Assembly: GCF_016908315.1 (NCBI RefSeq)
Contig: NZ_JAFBDQ010000013.1
Coordinates: 30,885 to 94,884, forward strand
DNA: 64,000 nucleotides
Direction of reading: 5' to 3'
Source: Halanaerobacter jeridensis
Lineage (GTDB): Bacteria; Bacillota; Halanaerobiia; Halobacteroidales; Halobacteroidaceae
Every line of letters starts with the position of its first letter. Positions within the stretch are counted from its first letter, which is position 1. The notes beneath the pieces are model-generated. The model saw only the letters and a list, made by a program, of their open reading frames with translations, had not been told where the DNA came from and ran no database searches. A program made the translations under genes and the position numbers. Below, piece after piece: positions 43,149 to 51,042 of the stretch.

Positions 43149-43184
43149 AACTCAGTAAAATCAAAGTTTTGACTTTACTGAGTT
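43149..43184 (-). terminator. Terminator of the first glucan phosphorylase
   Basis: AACTCAGTAAA and TTTACTGAGTT arms with inner complementary bases, then TTTTTGTC on the minus strand. Confidence 0.85.
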
Positions 43185-43212
43185 AAAGTACTATTATCTA
43201 TTTTTTATTTCT

Positions 43213-44946
43213 TTAGGTATATAAACGTTGATAATACTCTCTAATCATCCTAGCAGCAGAAAATGGTTGATAGGTATCTCTATGGCTAGTCTTCATCATT
43301 TTAATCCATTGTTCTTGCTCAGAGTAATACGTTGGTACTACTTCATTTAACAAGACATCATATAAATTTTTAGTATCATATTCATCTAATTTAGCTACTT
43401 TTTCTTTCGTGGAACCAGAAAAATCTGCTTCAGTCTTAGGATTAACTGCAATTGCCCATCCATTTTGACCATGACGACAGATTTCAGGCCACCAACCATC
43501 CAAAATACTGAGATTTAAAACACCATTCATTGCCGCTTTCATTCCCGAAGTACCACTTGCTTCTTTAGGCCGGCGGGGGTTATTGAGCCACAGATCGCAA
43601 CCGCGGGTCAATAATTTAGCAATTTCGATATTATAGTCTTCTAAAAAGACAATACTTTCTGGATATTGTTCTACCATCTCTAAAATTTTAGCCACTGTTT
43701 GCTGACCAGCATCGTCTAAAGGATGAGCTTTGCCTGAAAATACAATCTGAATTGTACCTTCTTCTAAATACTGTTCAATAATCTTTAAATCACTAAAAAT
43801 TAGATCGCTTCTTTTATAATCAGCTGCCCGACGAGCGAAGGCAATTAATAATTTCTCTTCATCTAATCGTGTCTCTGTCTCCTGTTCAATATAATCAAGC
43901 AATTCTAATTTCAGTTCTTGGTGAGTACCCCAAATTTGCTCATCACTACCTTCCGAAAAGCGATTGACCATTCTTTTATCAACCCAAGTCTTAGAGTGCA
44001 CTCCATTAGTAATGCCAATAATCGGTGCCCTCTCTTCTACTTCTTCCCACATCTCTTGGGCAGTTTCTTTATGTAACTTAGAAACACCATTAGCTTTATT
44101 CGCTAAACGTAGAGCAGCAGTAGTTAAATTAAAAGGAGCTCCTCCTAATTCAACCATTTCTTCAATTGATAATCCCAAATTAGCACCCATATACTGCAAT
44201 AAATGATGAGCATGTTTCTCATTACCCTCAGGCACTGGAGTATGAGTAGTAAAGACAATCTGCTCTTTAACTTCCTCCCACGCTGCAGCAAATTTAACTT
44301 TCTCCTTTTCATCAAGTTCTGTTTTGCTAGATTTAAGTTCTGACTTCTGGGCCTCATTAAACTCCACCTTTTTATCATCCATTTTATCTCTAATCAATTC
44401 TAAACCTGCAAATACAGCATGGCCTTCATTGAAATGATATAAATCTACTTCAATCCCTAATTTCTTAAGTGCTTTCACTCCTCCAACCCCCAGCACCATC
44501 TCTTGAGCAATCCGCTCTTCACTAAACCAACCATATAATTGCCCAGTAATCCACTGGTCATCAGCAAAATTCTTATCCAAATCTGTGTCCAAGAGATAAA
44601 GGTCTGCATTATCAAATTCTGTTACCTTCCATACTTTGCAGTACACAGGACGATTTCTAATCTTTACTTTAACCTCTACTCCTGTATCTTCTAAAAAATT
44701 ATAGTCATAGTTATAATAAGCATTATACGGCTCTCCTTGGGCAGTGATTTTCTGTTTGTGATATCCTTGTTTCCACAACATTCCGATACCTACTAACGGA
44801 TAATCTGCCTCTTGAGCAGCCTTTAAATGATCTCCTGCTAAAATACCTAAGCCCCCTGAATAAATATTAAATTTACTATCTAAACCATATTCCATACAAA
44901 AATACGCTACTTTAGGATCTTGCACTGCTTTCTTCTTTTTAGTCAT
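43213..44946 (-). CDS. Alpha-glucan phosphorylase, paralogue 1
   Basis: 577 aa, the short GlgP-type alpha-glucan phosphorylase found in archaea and anaerobes (GT35). It releases glucose-1-phosphate from glycogen or maltodextrin. Signatures: VAYFCMEYGLDSKFNIYSGG at the N-terminus, VYHFNEGHAVFAGLEL-type motif (here LYHFNEGHAVFAG), TTHTPVPEGNEKH, and the pyridoxal-phosphate region KEASGTSGMKAAMNGVLN. An acidic/Lys-rich insertion (residues about 195-220) is absent from paralogue 2. AAGGGGGG before ATG. It is a single gene with its own terminator. Confidence 0.93.
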   Translation of the reverse strand: MTKKKKAVQDPKVAYFCMEYGLDSKFNIYSGGLGILAGDHLKAAQEADYPLVGIGMLWKQGYHKQKITAQGEPYNAYYNYDYNFLEDTGVEVKVKIRNRPVYCKVWKVTEFDNADLYLLDTDLDKNFADDQWITGQLYGWFSEERIAQEMVLGVGGVKALKKLGIEVDLYHFNEGHAVFAGLELIRDKMDDKKVEFNEAQKSELKSSKTELDEKEKVKFAAAWEEVKEQIVFTTHTPVPEGNEKHAHHLLQYMGANLGLSIEEMVELGGAPFNLTTAALRLANKANGVSKLHKETAQEMWEEVEERAPIIGITNGVHSKTWVDKRMVNRFSEGSDEQIWGTHQELKLELLDYIEQETETRLDEEKLLIAFARRAADYKRSDLIFSDLKIIEQYLEEGTIQIVFSGKAHPLDDAGQQTVAKILEMVEQYPESIVFLEDYNIEIAKLLTRGCDLWLNNPRRPKEASGTSGMKAAMNGVLNLSILDGWWPEICRHGQNGWAIAVNPKTEADFSGSTKEKVAKLDEYDTKNLYDVLLNEVVPTYYSEQEQWIKMMKTSHRDTYQPFSAARMIREYYQRLYT

Positions 44947-45151
44947 AATTGCCCCCCTTAAATTTTCCTCTATTAGATATTATTAAGTTCTAATTACTAT
45001 TTTATGAGTCATTTATTAAAATATATATGCTATATTTTTCCAATTATGAATAAAAAAATAGACCAAGGCTATTTAGCAGTAGACTGGGGGGAGCTGTGAG
45101 CTCTTGCTTTTGACTGGCTCACCGCTCACACCTCATGACTAATAGCTCTAA

Positions 45152-46309
45152 TTATATATATCTTTTCATCAATTGATCCACTACATCATCCACATTCTCA
45201 GCACTAATATTTTTTTCTGCAATATAGTTTTTTACTCTCTCGCGCTTAAAAGAATCTCTTAAATCATTCATGCCCTGCATAATCCCCGTTCTTCTACCAA
45301 GCCTAAATATCATCTGCTCTTCTTCAGTGAGGTCCAGAAACCACTGTAGTGCATCAATCATTTTGGACTTATCGGCTGGTAATCCTCCCTCTACTTCAGG
45401 AATTAAGTTCAAGATATGGTCACTCTTCACGGTACTGCTAATTCCAGTTAGATTTTTAATCAATAACAATATTTCTTCAACCATCTGTTGGTCATTAGTT
45501 CTGCTAAAGACTCCCTGCTGATACTGCTGCTTAAGAGGAACATTATCTGTAACAACAAGAGTTCTAATTCTGATAAAATCAGGATTAATTTGATTTAAGG
45601 CTTTAGCAGTTTCCAAGGCATTTTCTTCAGAATATTCTACGCCACCTAAACCGGGCATAAAATATTCAGACAGTTCAATCTTAGTCTCTTTAATCTTTTG
45701 TCCGGCTGTAATATGCTGCTCTTGAGTGACCCCTTTATTGATTAAATCTAAGACCTGGTCACTACCGCTTTCGAGACCAATATGCAGTCTGGTTAGCCCT
45801 GCCTCTGCAATTCTTTGCAGCTCCTGAGCAGACATTAAAGCTATAGTATGTGATCTCGCATAAGAGGTTATCCTTTCTACTTCTGGAAAATTAGAGTTAA
45901 GATAGTTTAGTATCTCTACTAAATCATCTACATCCATAATTAAACTGTTAGCATCCTGTAAAAAAATAGTCTTCATTCCATTTTGGTACCAATTTAAAAC
46001 CTCATGATAAGCCCGCTTACCATCAGTACCAAGGGTTTCTCTTAAATTAGCTAATAACTCCCGCCGGCTATAATTATTTTGGGCAGTAGTCTCTTTTAAA
46101 ACTTCTACTCCTTCTTTAATCAAATCAATATCTTTTAGAATATGCGCTTTGGGTCTTAAACTAAATTCTTGACCTTTATATAAACCACAGAAGTTGCATT
46201 GATTCCAAGGACAATTTCTAGTTAATCTCAGTAGTAAACTATTTGCTTCACTGGGAGGTCTAATTGGGCCAATTTCAAAACCTTGATAACCTTCCTCACC
46301 TTGCTTCAT
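45152..46309 (-). CDS. Radical SAM protein
   Basis: About 385 aa. The N-terminal motif is RNCPWNQCNFCGLYKG, a CxxxxCxxC spacing instead of the usual CxxxCxxC; this variant is known in a COG1032-like family with NCPWNxCxFC. Radical SAM barrel elements follow: FLQDANSLIMD, LHIGLESGSDQVLDLINKGV (the GE/SG motif region), EYFMPGLGGVEYSEENA. Substrate unknown; no cobalamin domain is obvious. ATG 46309 or GTG 46315 may be the start. It lies between the two glucan phosphorylases. Confidence 0.88.
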   Translation of the reverse strand: MKQGEEGYQGFEIGPIRPPSEANSLLLRLTRNCPWNQCNFCGLYKGQEFSLRPKAHILKDIDLIKEGVEVLKETTAQNNYSRRELLANLRETLGTDGKRAYHEVLNWYQNGMKTIFLQDANSLIMDVDDLVEILNYLNSNFPEVERITSYARSHTIALMSAQELQRIAEAGLTRLHIGLESGSDQVLDLINKGVTQEQHITAGQKIKETKIELSEYFMPGLGGVEYSEENALETAKALNQINPDFIRIRTLVVTDNVPLKQQYQQGVFSRTNDQQMVEEILLLIKNLTGISSTVKSDHILNLIPEVEGGLPADKSKMIDALQWFLDLTEEEQMIFRLGRRTGIMQGMNDLRDSFKRERVKNYIAEKNISAENVDDVVDQLMKRYI

Positions 46310-46421
46310 TTTCACTAACACCTCGCTTTTATTTAATTATCTATTTAAGTATAAAAAAATAACCTTTTGCATTATTCTTTTAAATATTATGCCATACTTT
46401 CACCTGAATTTAAACTAAAAA

Positions 46422-46457
46422 AAGAACCAACCTCTGTGACGAAGTTGGCCCTTCTTT
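46422..46457 (-). terminator. Terminator of the second glucan phosphorylase
   Basis: AAGAACCAAC and GTTGG...TTCTT arms with a few mismatches and a T run on the minus strand. Confidence 0.65.
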
Positions 46458-46496
46458 ATTAGTGTTGTTTAGTTTTTTGCAAATTACTTACTTTCC

Positions 46497-46530
46497 TGCG
46501 AGTCTTAAAAAACAAGACTCTCCGTGTAGC
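46497..46530 (+). repeat. GAGTCTT/AAGACTC hairpin with TCCGTGTAGC tail
   Basis: Fifth hairpin of the composite-repeat family (others at 30395, 30594, 33588, 33657), here without the CATTTTGCAAATTG block. Located just after the stop of the second phosphorylase; the flanking text has AACGCTCTGCTTTGAGC. Confidence 0.7.
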
Positions 46531-46590
46531 CCAAAACGCTCTGCTTTGAGCTTAATAAGAGCGCAAGCTATATGCAGAGTTTTGAGCAAA

Positions 46591-48261
46591 TTACTTACTT
46601 TCTTCTGGAGAATAAACTAACTCGTAGTAGTCTTTTAACATTCTATCAGCAGAGAACTTCTCAAATGTATCATTATGACTTTCAATCATCATGTCAATCC
46701 ACTTATCTTGATTATCATAATAAGTTGGCACTACATCATTTAACATGACATCATATAGATTTTCAAGGTCATATTCATCTAGTTTTTCAATTCTTTCATC
46801 ATAATCGCCTTCAAAATCATCAGCAGTCTTTGGATCAGTACCAATTGCCCAACCATTTTCTCCATGACGGCAAGCTTCTGGCCACCAACCATCAAGAATA
46901 CTTACATTTAACACACCATTCATAGCAGCCTTCATTCCCGAAGTACCACTAGCTTCTTTTGGTCGACGAGGATTATTTAACCATACATCACAACCTCTAG
47001 TTAATAAAGCACCAATTTCCATGTCATAATCTCTTAAGAAAACAACACTTTCTGGATACTTTTCGGCCATTTCTAATAAATTAGCTACAATTTCTTTTCC
47101 TGTATCATCTAATGGATGTGCTTTACCTGCAAAGACAAGCTGAATTTTTCCACTATTTAAATACTCATCAATTACATCTGGATCACTAAAGATTAAGTCA
47201 CTTCTTTTATATGGTGCAGCACGACGAGCAAATCCAACTAGTAATTTGTCATTATCTAATTCAACACCATTTCTCTCGGCAATAAAGTCAATTAATTCAC
47301 CTTTAATTTCTTGGTGCTTAGACCAAATTTCCTCATGGTCGCCTTCTTCTAGAGCAGAAGTAATTCTCTCATCAGTCCATGTACCGCGATGTACTCCATT
47401 AGTAATACCTACAATTGGAGCAGCACCATCAACATGATCCCACATTTCATTAGCAGTCTGTTCGTGTAAGCTAGCTACAGAGTTTGCATTTCTAGCAAAT
47501 CTTAGACCTGCTGCAGTCATACTAAATGGAGCATCACCAATAGCTACCATCTGTTCAATATTTAAGTGCTGATAAGCACCCATATATCTTAATAATTTAT
47601 GAGAATGAACTTCATTACCTGCTTTAACTGGAGTATGTGTTGTAAAGACAACATCTTCTTGTACTTCCTCCATAGCATCCTCAAAAAACATATCTTCATC
47701 TTTCATTTTCTCTCTTAATAACTCTACACCAGCAAATACTGGATGACTATCATTAAAGTGATATACATCGGCTTCAATATCAAGCTTTCTTAGTGCTCTT
47801 ACTCCACCAATACTTAGCACCATTTCTTGGGCAATTCTATGCTCATCAAATCCTCCATACAAACGGTCAGTAATCCAAGAATCAGCACCAAAATTTTCTT
47901 CTAAATCAGTATCTAACAAATACAAGTCAGCATTACCAAATTCGGTTACTTTCCACACCTTAGCAGTTACTTCTCTTTCTCTAATCTCAACAGTTACTTT
48001 AACACCAGTATCTTCTAGGAAGTCATAATTCATTTTTTCATTTGGATAAGCATTATAAGGTCGATAACCTTCTCTAAACACCTGCTCATTATATCCTTGC
48101 TTCCATAGGATACCGATTCCAACTAAGTCGCGGTCTTGATCAGCAGCAGTTTTCATATGATCCCCTGCTAAGACACCTAAACCACCTGAATAAATTTTAA
48201 AATCTGATTCTAACCCATACTCCATACAAAAATACGCTACCTTTGGTTCTCCTTTAGCCAT
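46591..48261 (-). CDS. Alpha-glucan phosphorylase, paralogue 2
   Basis: 556 aa, same GT35 short type as the gene at 43213: VAYFCMEYGLESDFKIYSGG, VYHFNDSHPVFAGVEL, TTHTPVKAGNEVHSH, and PLP motif KEASGTSGMKAAMNGVLN. It is more acidic and lacks the insertion of paralogue 1. Likely used for glycogen or maltodextrin breakdown; the pair may differ in chain length or regulation. GGAGG before ATG. Single gene, terminated at 46422-46457. Confidence 0.93.
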   Translation of the reverse strand: MAKGEPKVAYFCMEYGLESDFKIYSGGLGVLAGDHMKTAADQDRDLVGIGILWKQGYNEQVFREGYRPYNAYPNEKMNYDFLEDTGVKVTVEIREREVTAKVWKVTEFGNADLYLLDTDLEENFGADSWITDRLYGGFDEHRIAQEMVLSIGGVRALRKLDIEADVYHFNDSHPVFAGVELLREKMKDEDMFFEDAMEEVQEDVVFTTHTPVKAGNEVHSHKLLRYMGAYQHLNIEQMVAIGDAPFSMTAAGLRFARNANSVASLHEQTANEMWDHVDGAAPIVGITNGVHRGTWTDERITSALEEGDHEEIWSKHQEIKGELIDFIAERNGVELDNDKLLVGFARRAAPYKRSDLIFSDPDVIDEYLNSGKIQLVFAGKAHPLDDTGKEIVANLLEMAEKYPESVVFLRDYDMEIGALLTRGCDVWLNNPRRPKEASGTSGMKAAMNGVLNVSILDGWWPEACRHGENGWAIGTDPKTADDFEGDYDERIEKLDEYDLENLYDVMLNDVVPTYYDNQDKWIDMMIESHNDTFEKFSADRMLKDYYELVYSPEESK

Positions 48262-48353
48262 CTTTAATTTCCTCCTTAATATCTCTAATTAATTTATTTT
48301 AGAGTGTATATATTGTTTACTAAGTTTACTACAACCTTAACAAAAAATAAAAT

Positions 48354-48394
48354 AAGAACCCATGATTAACACCTCTAAGTTAACCAGGGTTCTT
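48354..48394 (-). terminator. dinB terminator
   Basis: AAGAACCC and GGGTTCTT arms with inner GTTAA/TTAAC pairing; T-rich after it on the minus strand. The 48262-48516 gap holds no gene. Confidence 0.8.
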
Positions 48395-48516
48395 ACTAAG
48401 CGAGTAACATTGCCCTCAAATTTTTATAGAAGACTCATTTATTTTTTTAATATTATGTTTGTAAGATTCTTATAACATATATTTTATCATAATTTTTCCA
48501 AATGTCAAAAGGAATT

Positions 48517-49560
48517 TTAAAATAATTTTAATTGTTCGAATTTTTTATCAACTAAATTAGAGACAGTAACCCCAATCAGCCTTACTTTCTTAGGCAAATC
48601 AATCTTTTCTAATAATCTATCAGCCAACTCATAAATTTCTTCTCCATTATCAATATAATGCTGAATTGTATTACTACGCGATAATACTTCAAAATCTTCA
48701 TATTTCAATTTAAGAGTCACTGTCTTCCCCTTAACTTCCTTATTCTGTAATCTTTGCGCTACTTTTTGACTTAACTGCAGTAAATGTTCTTGTAGTAATG
48801 ACCTCTTAGCAATATCTTGTTTGAAAGTAGTCTCATTCCCAATCGATTTAGGATCGCCTGGAATTGATACTTCACGAGGGTCTTGACCTTGGGCCAATTT
48901 ATGCAGACGATACCCCTTTTTACCCAGCTCCCTAATCAAAAATAAGCGATCAGCTTGGGCTACATCAGCAATTCTTTCTAAACCTAATTCCTTTAACTCT
49001 TCTTCCGTCTTAGGACCGACCCCCCATAATTCACTCACATCCATTGGCCAAATCAATTCTTGAGCTTGAAAAGGAGATACTATCTTAAAGCCATCCGGCT
49101 TATTCAAATCCGAAGCTAATTTAGCTAAAAATTTGTTATAGCTAACCCCTACAGAAGCCACTAAATCCAATTCAACTTTAATTTGACGCTTAATTCGTTT
49201 AGCTATTTTGATGCTATTTTCTGCGTTAGTACTCACATCTAAATACGCCTCATCAAGGGATAAAGGTTCAATCAAGTCAGTATAACGCGCAAAAACAGCC
49301 CGAATTTTTTTAGAAACTTGCTTATAATAGTCATGACGCGGTCGCAGATAAATTCCATCTGGACAGAGCTGCTTAGCTTTCGCCATGGCCTGCGCTGAAT
49401 GAATTCCATACTCCCGCGCTTCATAAGAAGCAGTACTCACCACTCCCCGTTTGCTCTGCCCTCCCACAATCACCGGCTGACCTCTATATTCAGGATGTTC
49501 CCGCTGCTCTACCGCAGCGTAAAAGGCATCCATATCTACATGTATAATATTTAATTCCAT
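48517..49560 (-). CDS. dinB: DNA polymerase IV
   Basis: Y-family translesion polymerase, 347 aa. Motifs: NIIHVDMDAFYAAVEQREHP (first catalytic Asp pair), SLDEAYLDVS (second acidic pair with Ser-x-Asp-Glu), helix-hairpin-helix LWGVGPKTEEELKELGLERI, and little-finger domain. The C-terminus ends VSNLVDKKFEQLKLF, with QLKLF resembling the beta-clamp binding motif. ATG 49560 is chosen from AGGTG spacing. It follows the glutaredoxin gene by 51 bases and may be co-transcribed. No SOS box was identified. Confidence 0.95.
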   Translation of the reverse strand: MELNIIHVDMDAFYAAVEQREHPEYRGQPVIVGGQSKRGVVSTASYEAREYGIHSAQAMAKAKQLCPDGIYLRPRHDYYKQVSKKIRAVFARYTDLIEPLSLDEAYLDVSTNAENSIKIAKRIKRQIKVELDLVASVGVSYNKFLAKLASDLNKPDGFKIVSPFQAQELIWPMDVSELWGVGPKTEEELKELGLERIADVAQADRLFLIRELGKKGYRLHKLAQGQDPREVSIPGDPKSIGNETTFKQDIAKRSLLQEHLLQLSQKVAQRLQNKEVKGKTVTLKLKYEDFEVLSRSNTIQHYIDNGEEIYELADRLLEKIDLPKKVRLIGVTVSNLVDKKFEQLKLF

Positions 49561-49611
49561 AATAATCACCTAATTGACTTGATTTACTTCTGCTACCTTC
49601 AGGAAAGACAA

Positions 49612-49839
49612 CTAAGCATAATTTTCTTCTAAGTAATCAACTATATCTCTTGAATCATAAATTACTTTCTCTCCATCTTCTAACACTGGTACTTTCAACT
49701 GACCAGATAATTCTTTAATTGTATTACGCTTGGACTTATCACGCGGTACCTCTCTTGTCTCATAATCCAAATCTAATTCTTCTAACTTTCTTCTTACTTT
49801 TTTACAGAACGGACATGATTGAAATTGATGTAATAACAT
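49612..49839 (-). CDS. Glutaredoxin-like protein
   Basis: 75 aa thioredoxin-fold protein with active site CPFCKKVRRKLEEL, cis-Pro KVPVLEDG and DSRDIVDYLEE (the GSH-binding-like end of Grx/GST-N domains). Likely handles thiol-disulfide exchange or persulfide; glutathione itself is usually absent in such anaerobes. GGGAGGGG before ATG. Upstream of dinB. Confidence 0.9.
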   Translation of the reverse strand: MLLHQFQSCPFCKKVRRKLEELDLDYETREVPRDKSKRNTIKELSGQLKVPVLEDGEKVIYDSRDIVDYLEENYA

Positions 49840-49885
49840 ATGTTTTCCCCTCCCACAACATTATTATATCGAATTTAAAGAAAAT

Positions 49886-50881
49886 TTAAAAATCCTCTTT
49901 GAACTTTAGATGAAATTGCGGGCTAGAATCAATATCATCTACCTCTAATCCGGCCTTTATCTCACCTAATTTTAGTTCAGTGTTCAGTCCTAATCCCATA
50001 TCTACTTCTAAACCGCCGTGCCACAACTCTTCTCTTGTTGTTGTCTTAGAGATATTGACAAAAGCAACTCCTAAAATCTTTTCTAACACAAGGTACTCAA
50101 ATTTGTGGGCACCTAATAATTTATTTTGATACTTAAAACTATTGGCTACAAAAACATCTCCCGCTTTTTCATCTTCTTGTCCTAACAGATTTAAATAATT
50201 ATATCCTCCAACTTTAAAGCGATAAGCCCGAGGCGTCTCTTTAGTAGTAATCCCAGTTTTCAAATTGTAAATAAGTTGTTCATCACTCGACAATTCATTA
50301 ATCAACTGCCAATCTAATTTTATTTTCTGAAAATTTTCTTGCTGCTCACTTACTGCAATTGCATAATCTGTAACTACTCTTAACTTACTCTTCTCATCTT
50401 TATCTTTTAAAATATTTTCCGCCCTTAAGACCGTATATCTATGGGAATCATTAGCTTCTCTATAATCATTTTCACTATATATAACACCAAAATTAAGCTT
50501 TACTTCTTCATTGATCAAATTATTAACTTGCAATTTAGTGGCATAGCCTGTAGTTTGATAATCATAATTTTCTCCATCTGCCTCTTCTTTTAATTCTGCG
50601 TATTCTAAAACATATTCTCGTTTTTCTTTGTTCATTCTCAACTTAGTATCCACCAAAAAATCAGAACTCCAATCAATATCAAAAGATAAATCAATATCTT
50701 CACCTAAGGACAGTGGTCTTTCTATTTCATTTTGAATTCTTTCGCCCATCTTCTGTAATCGTCGTGCTTCTTTAACTAGAATATTATTAGATAAAGTAGA
50801 ATTAGACTCTTCAGCTCCAGCAATTGGAGTAGCAATTAGCAGCAAAAACAACAAGCAAAGCATTATTTTATATGATTTCAT
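49886..50881 (-). CDS. Probable outer-membrane beta-barrel protein
   Basis: 331 aa with a signal peptide (IMLCLLFLLLIATPIAGAEE) and a series of alternating beta strands (SFDIDWSSDFLVDTKLRM, LRVVTDYAIAVSE, AGLEVDDI...FHLKFKEDF). The C-terminal Phe and strand pattern suit recognition by BAM for insertion into an outer membrane. No named family recognised. GAGGTGAGAG before ATG. It supports a diderm envelope. Confidence 0.65.
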   Translation of the reverse strand: MKSYKIMLCLLFLLLIATPIAGAEESNSTLSNNILVKEARRLQKMGERIQNEIERPLSLGEDIDLSFDIDWSSDFLVDTKLRMNKEKREYVLEYAELKEEADGENYDYQTTGYATKLQVNNLINEEVKLNFGVIYSENDYREANDSHRYTVLRAENILKDKDEKSKLRVVTDYAIAVSEQQENFQKIKLDWQLINELSSDEQLIYNLKTGITTKETPRAYRFKVGGYNYLNLLGQEDEKAGDVFVANSFKYQNKLLGAHKFEYLVLEKILGVAFVNISKTTTREELWHGGLEVDMGLGLNTELKLGEIKAGLEVDDIDSSPQFHLKFKEDF

Positions 50882-50983
50882 TCTCTCACCTCAACATTAC
50901 GCATCTAAAATTAATTTATATTAATATGTAGTTCTTAATTATATAGTACTCTAGCCCAAAATTAAAACCAAAAAATAAAAAAG

Positions 50984-51016
50984 GGTAAGGATACTGTTCT
51001 TCACAGCATCCTTACC
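50984..51016 (-). terminator. Terminator of the sulfur-transfer fusion gene
   Basis: GGTAAGGAT and ATCCTTACC arms; T run TTTTTTATTTTTTG follows on the minus strand. Confidence 0.86.
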
Positions 51017-51042
51017 TAACTCTCTACTTTATTCTATTTGCT

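Noticed and set aside
45060..45145. Possible tRNA or structured RNA after the radical SAM gene
   Set aside because: Only a loose GAGCTGTGAGC/GCTCAC pairing; no cloverleaf or anticodon arm.
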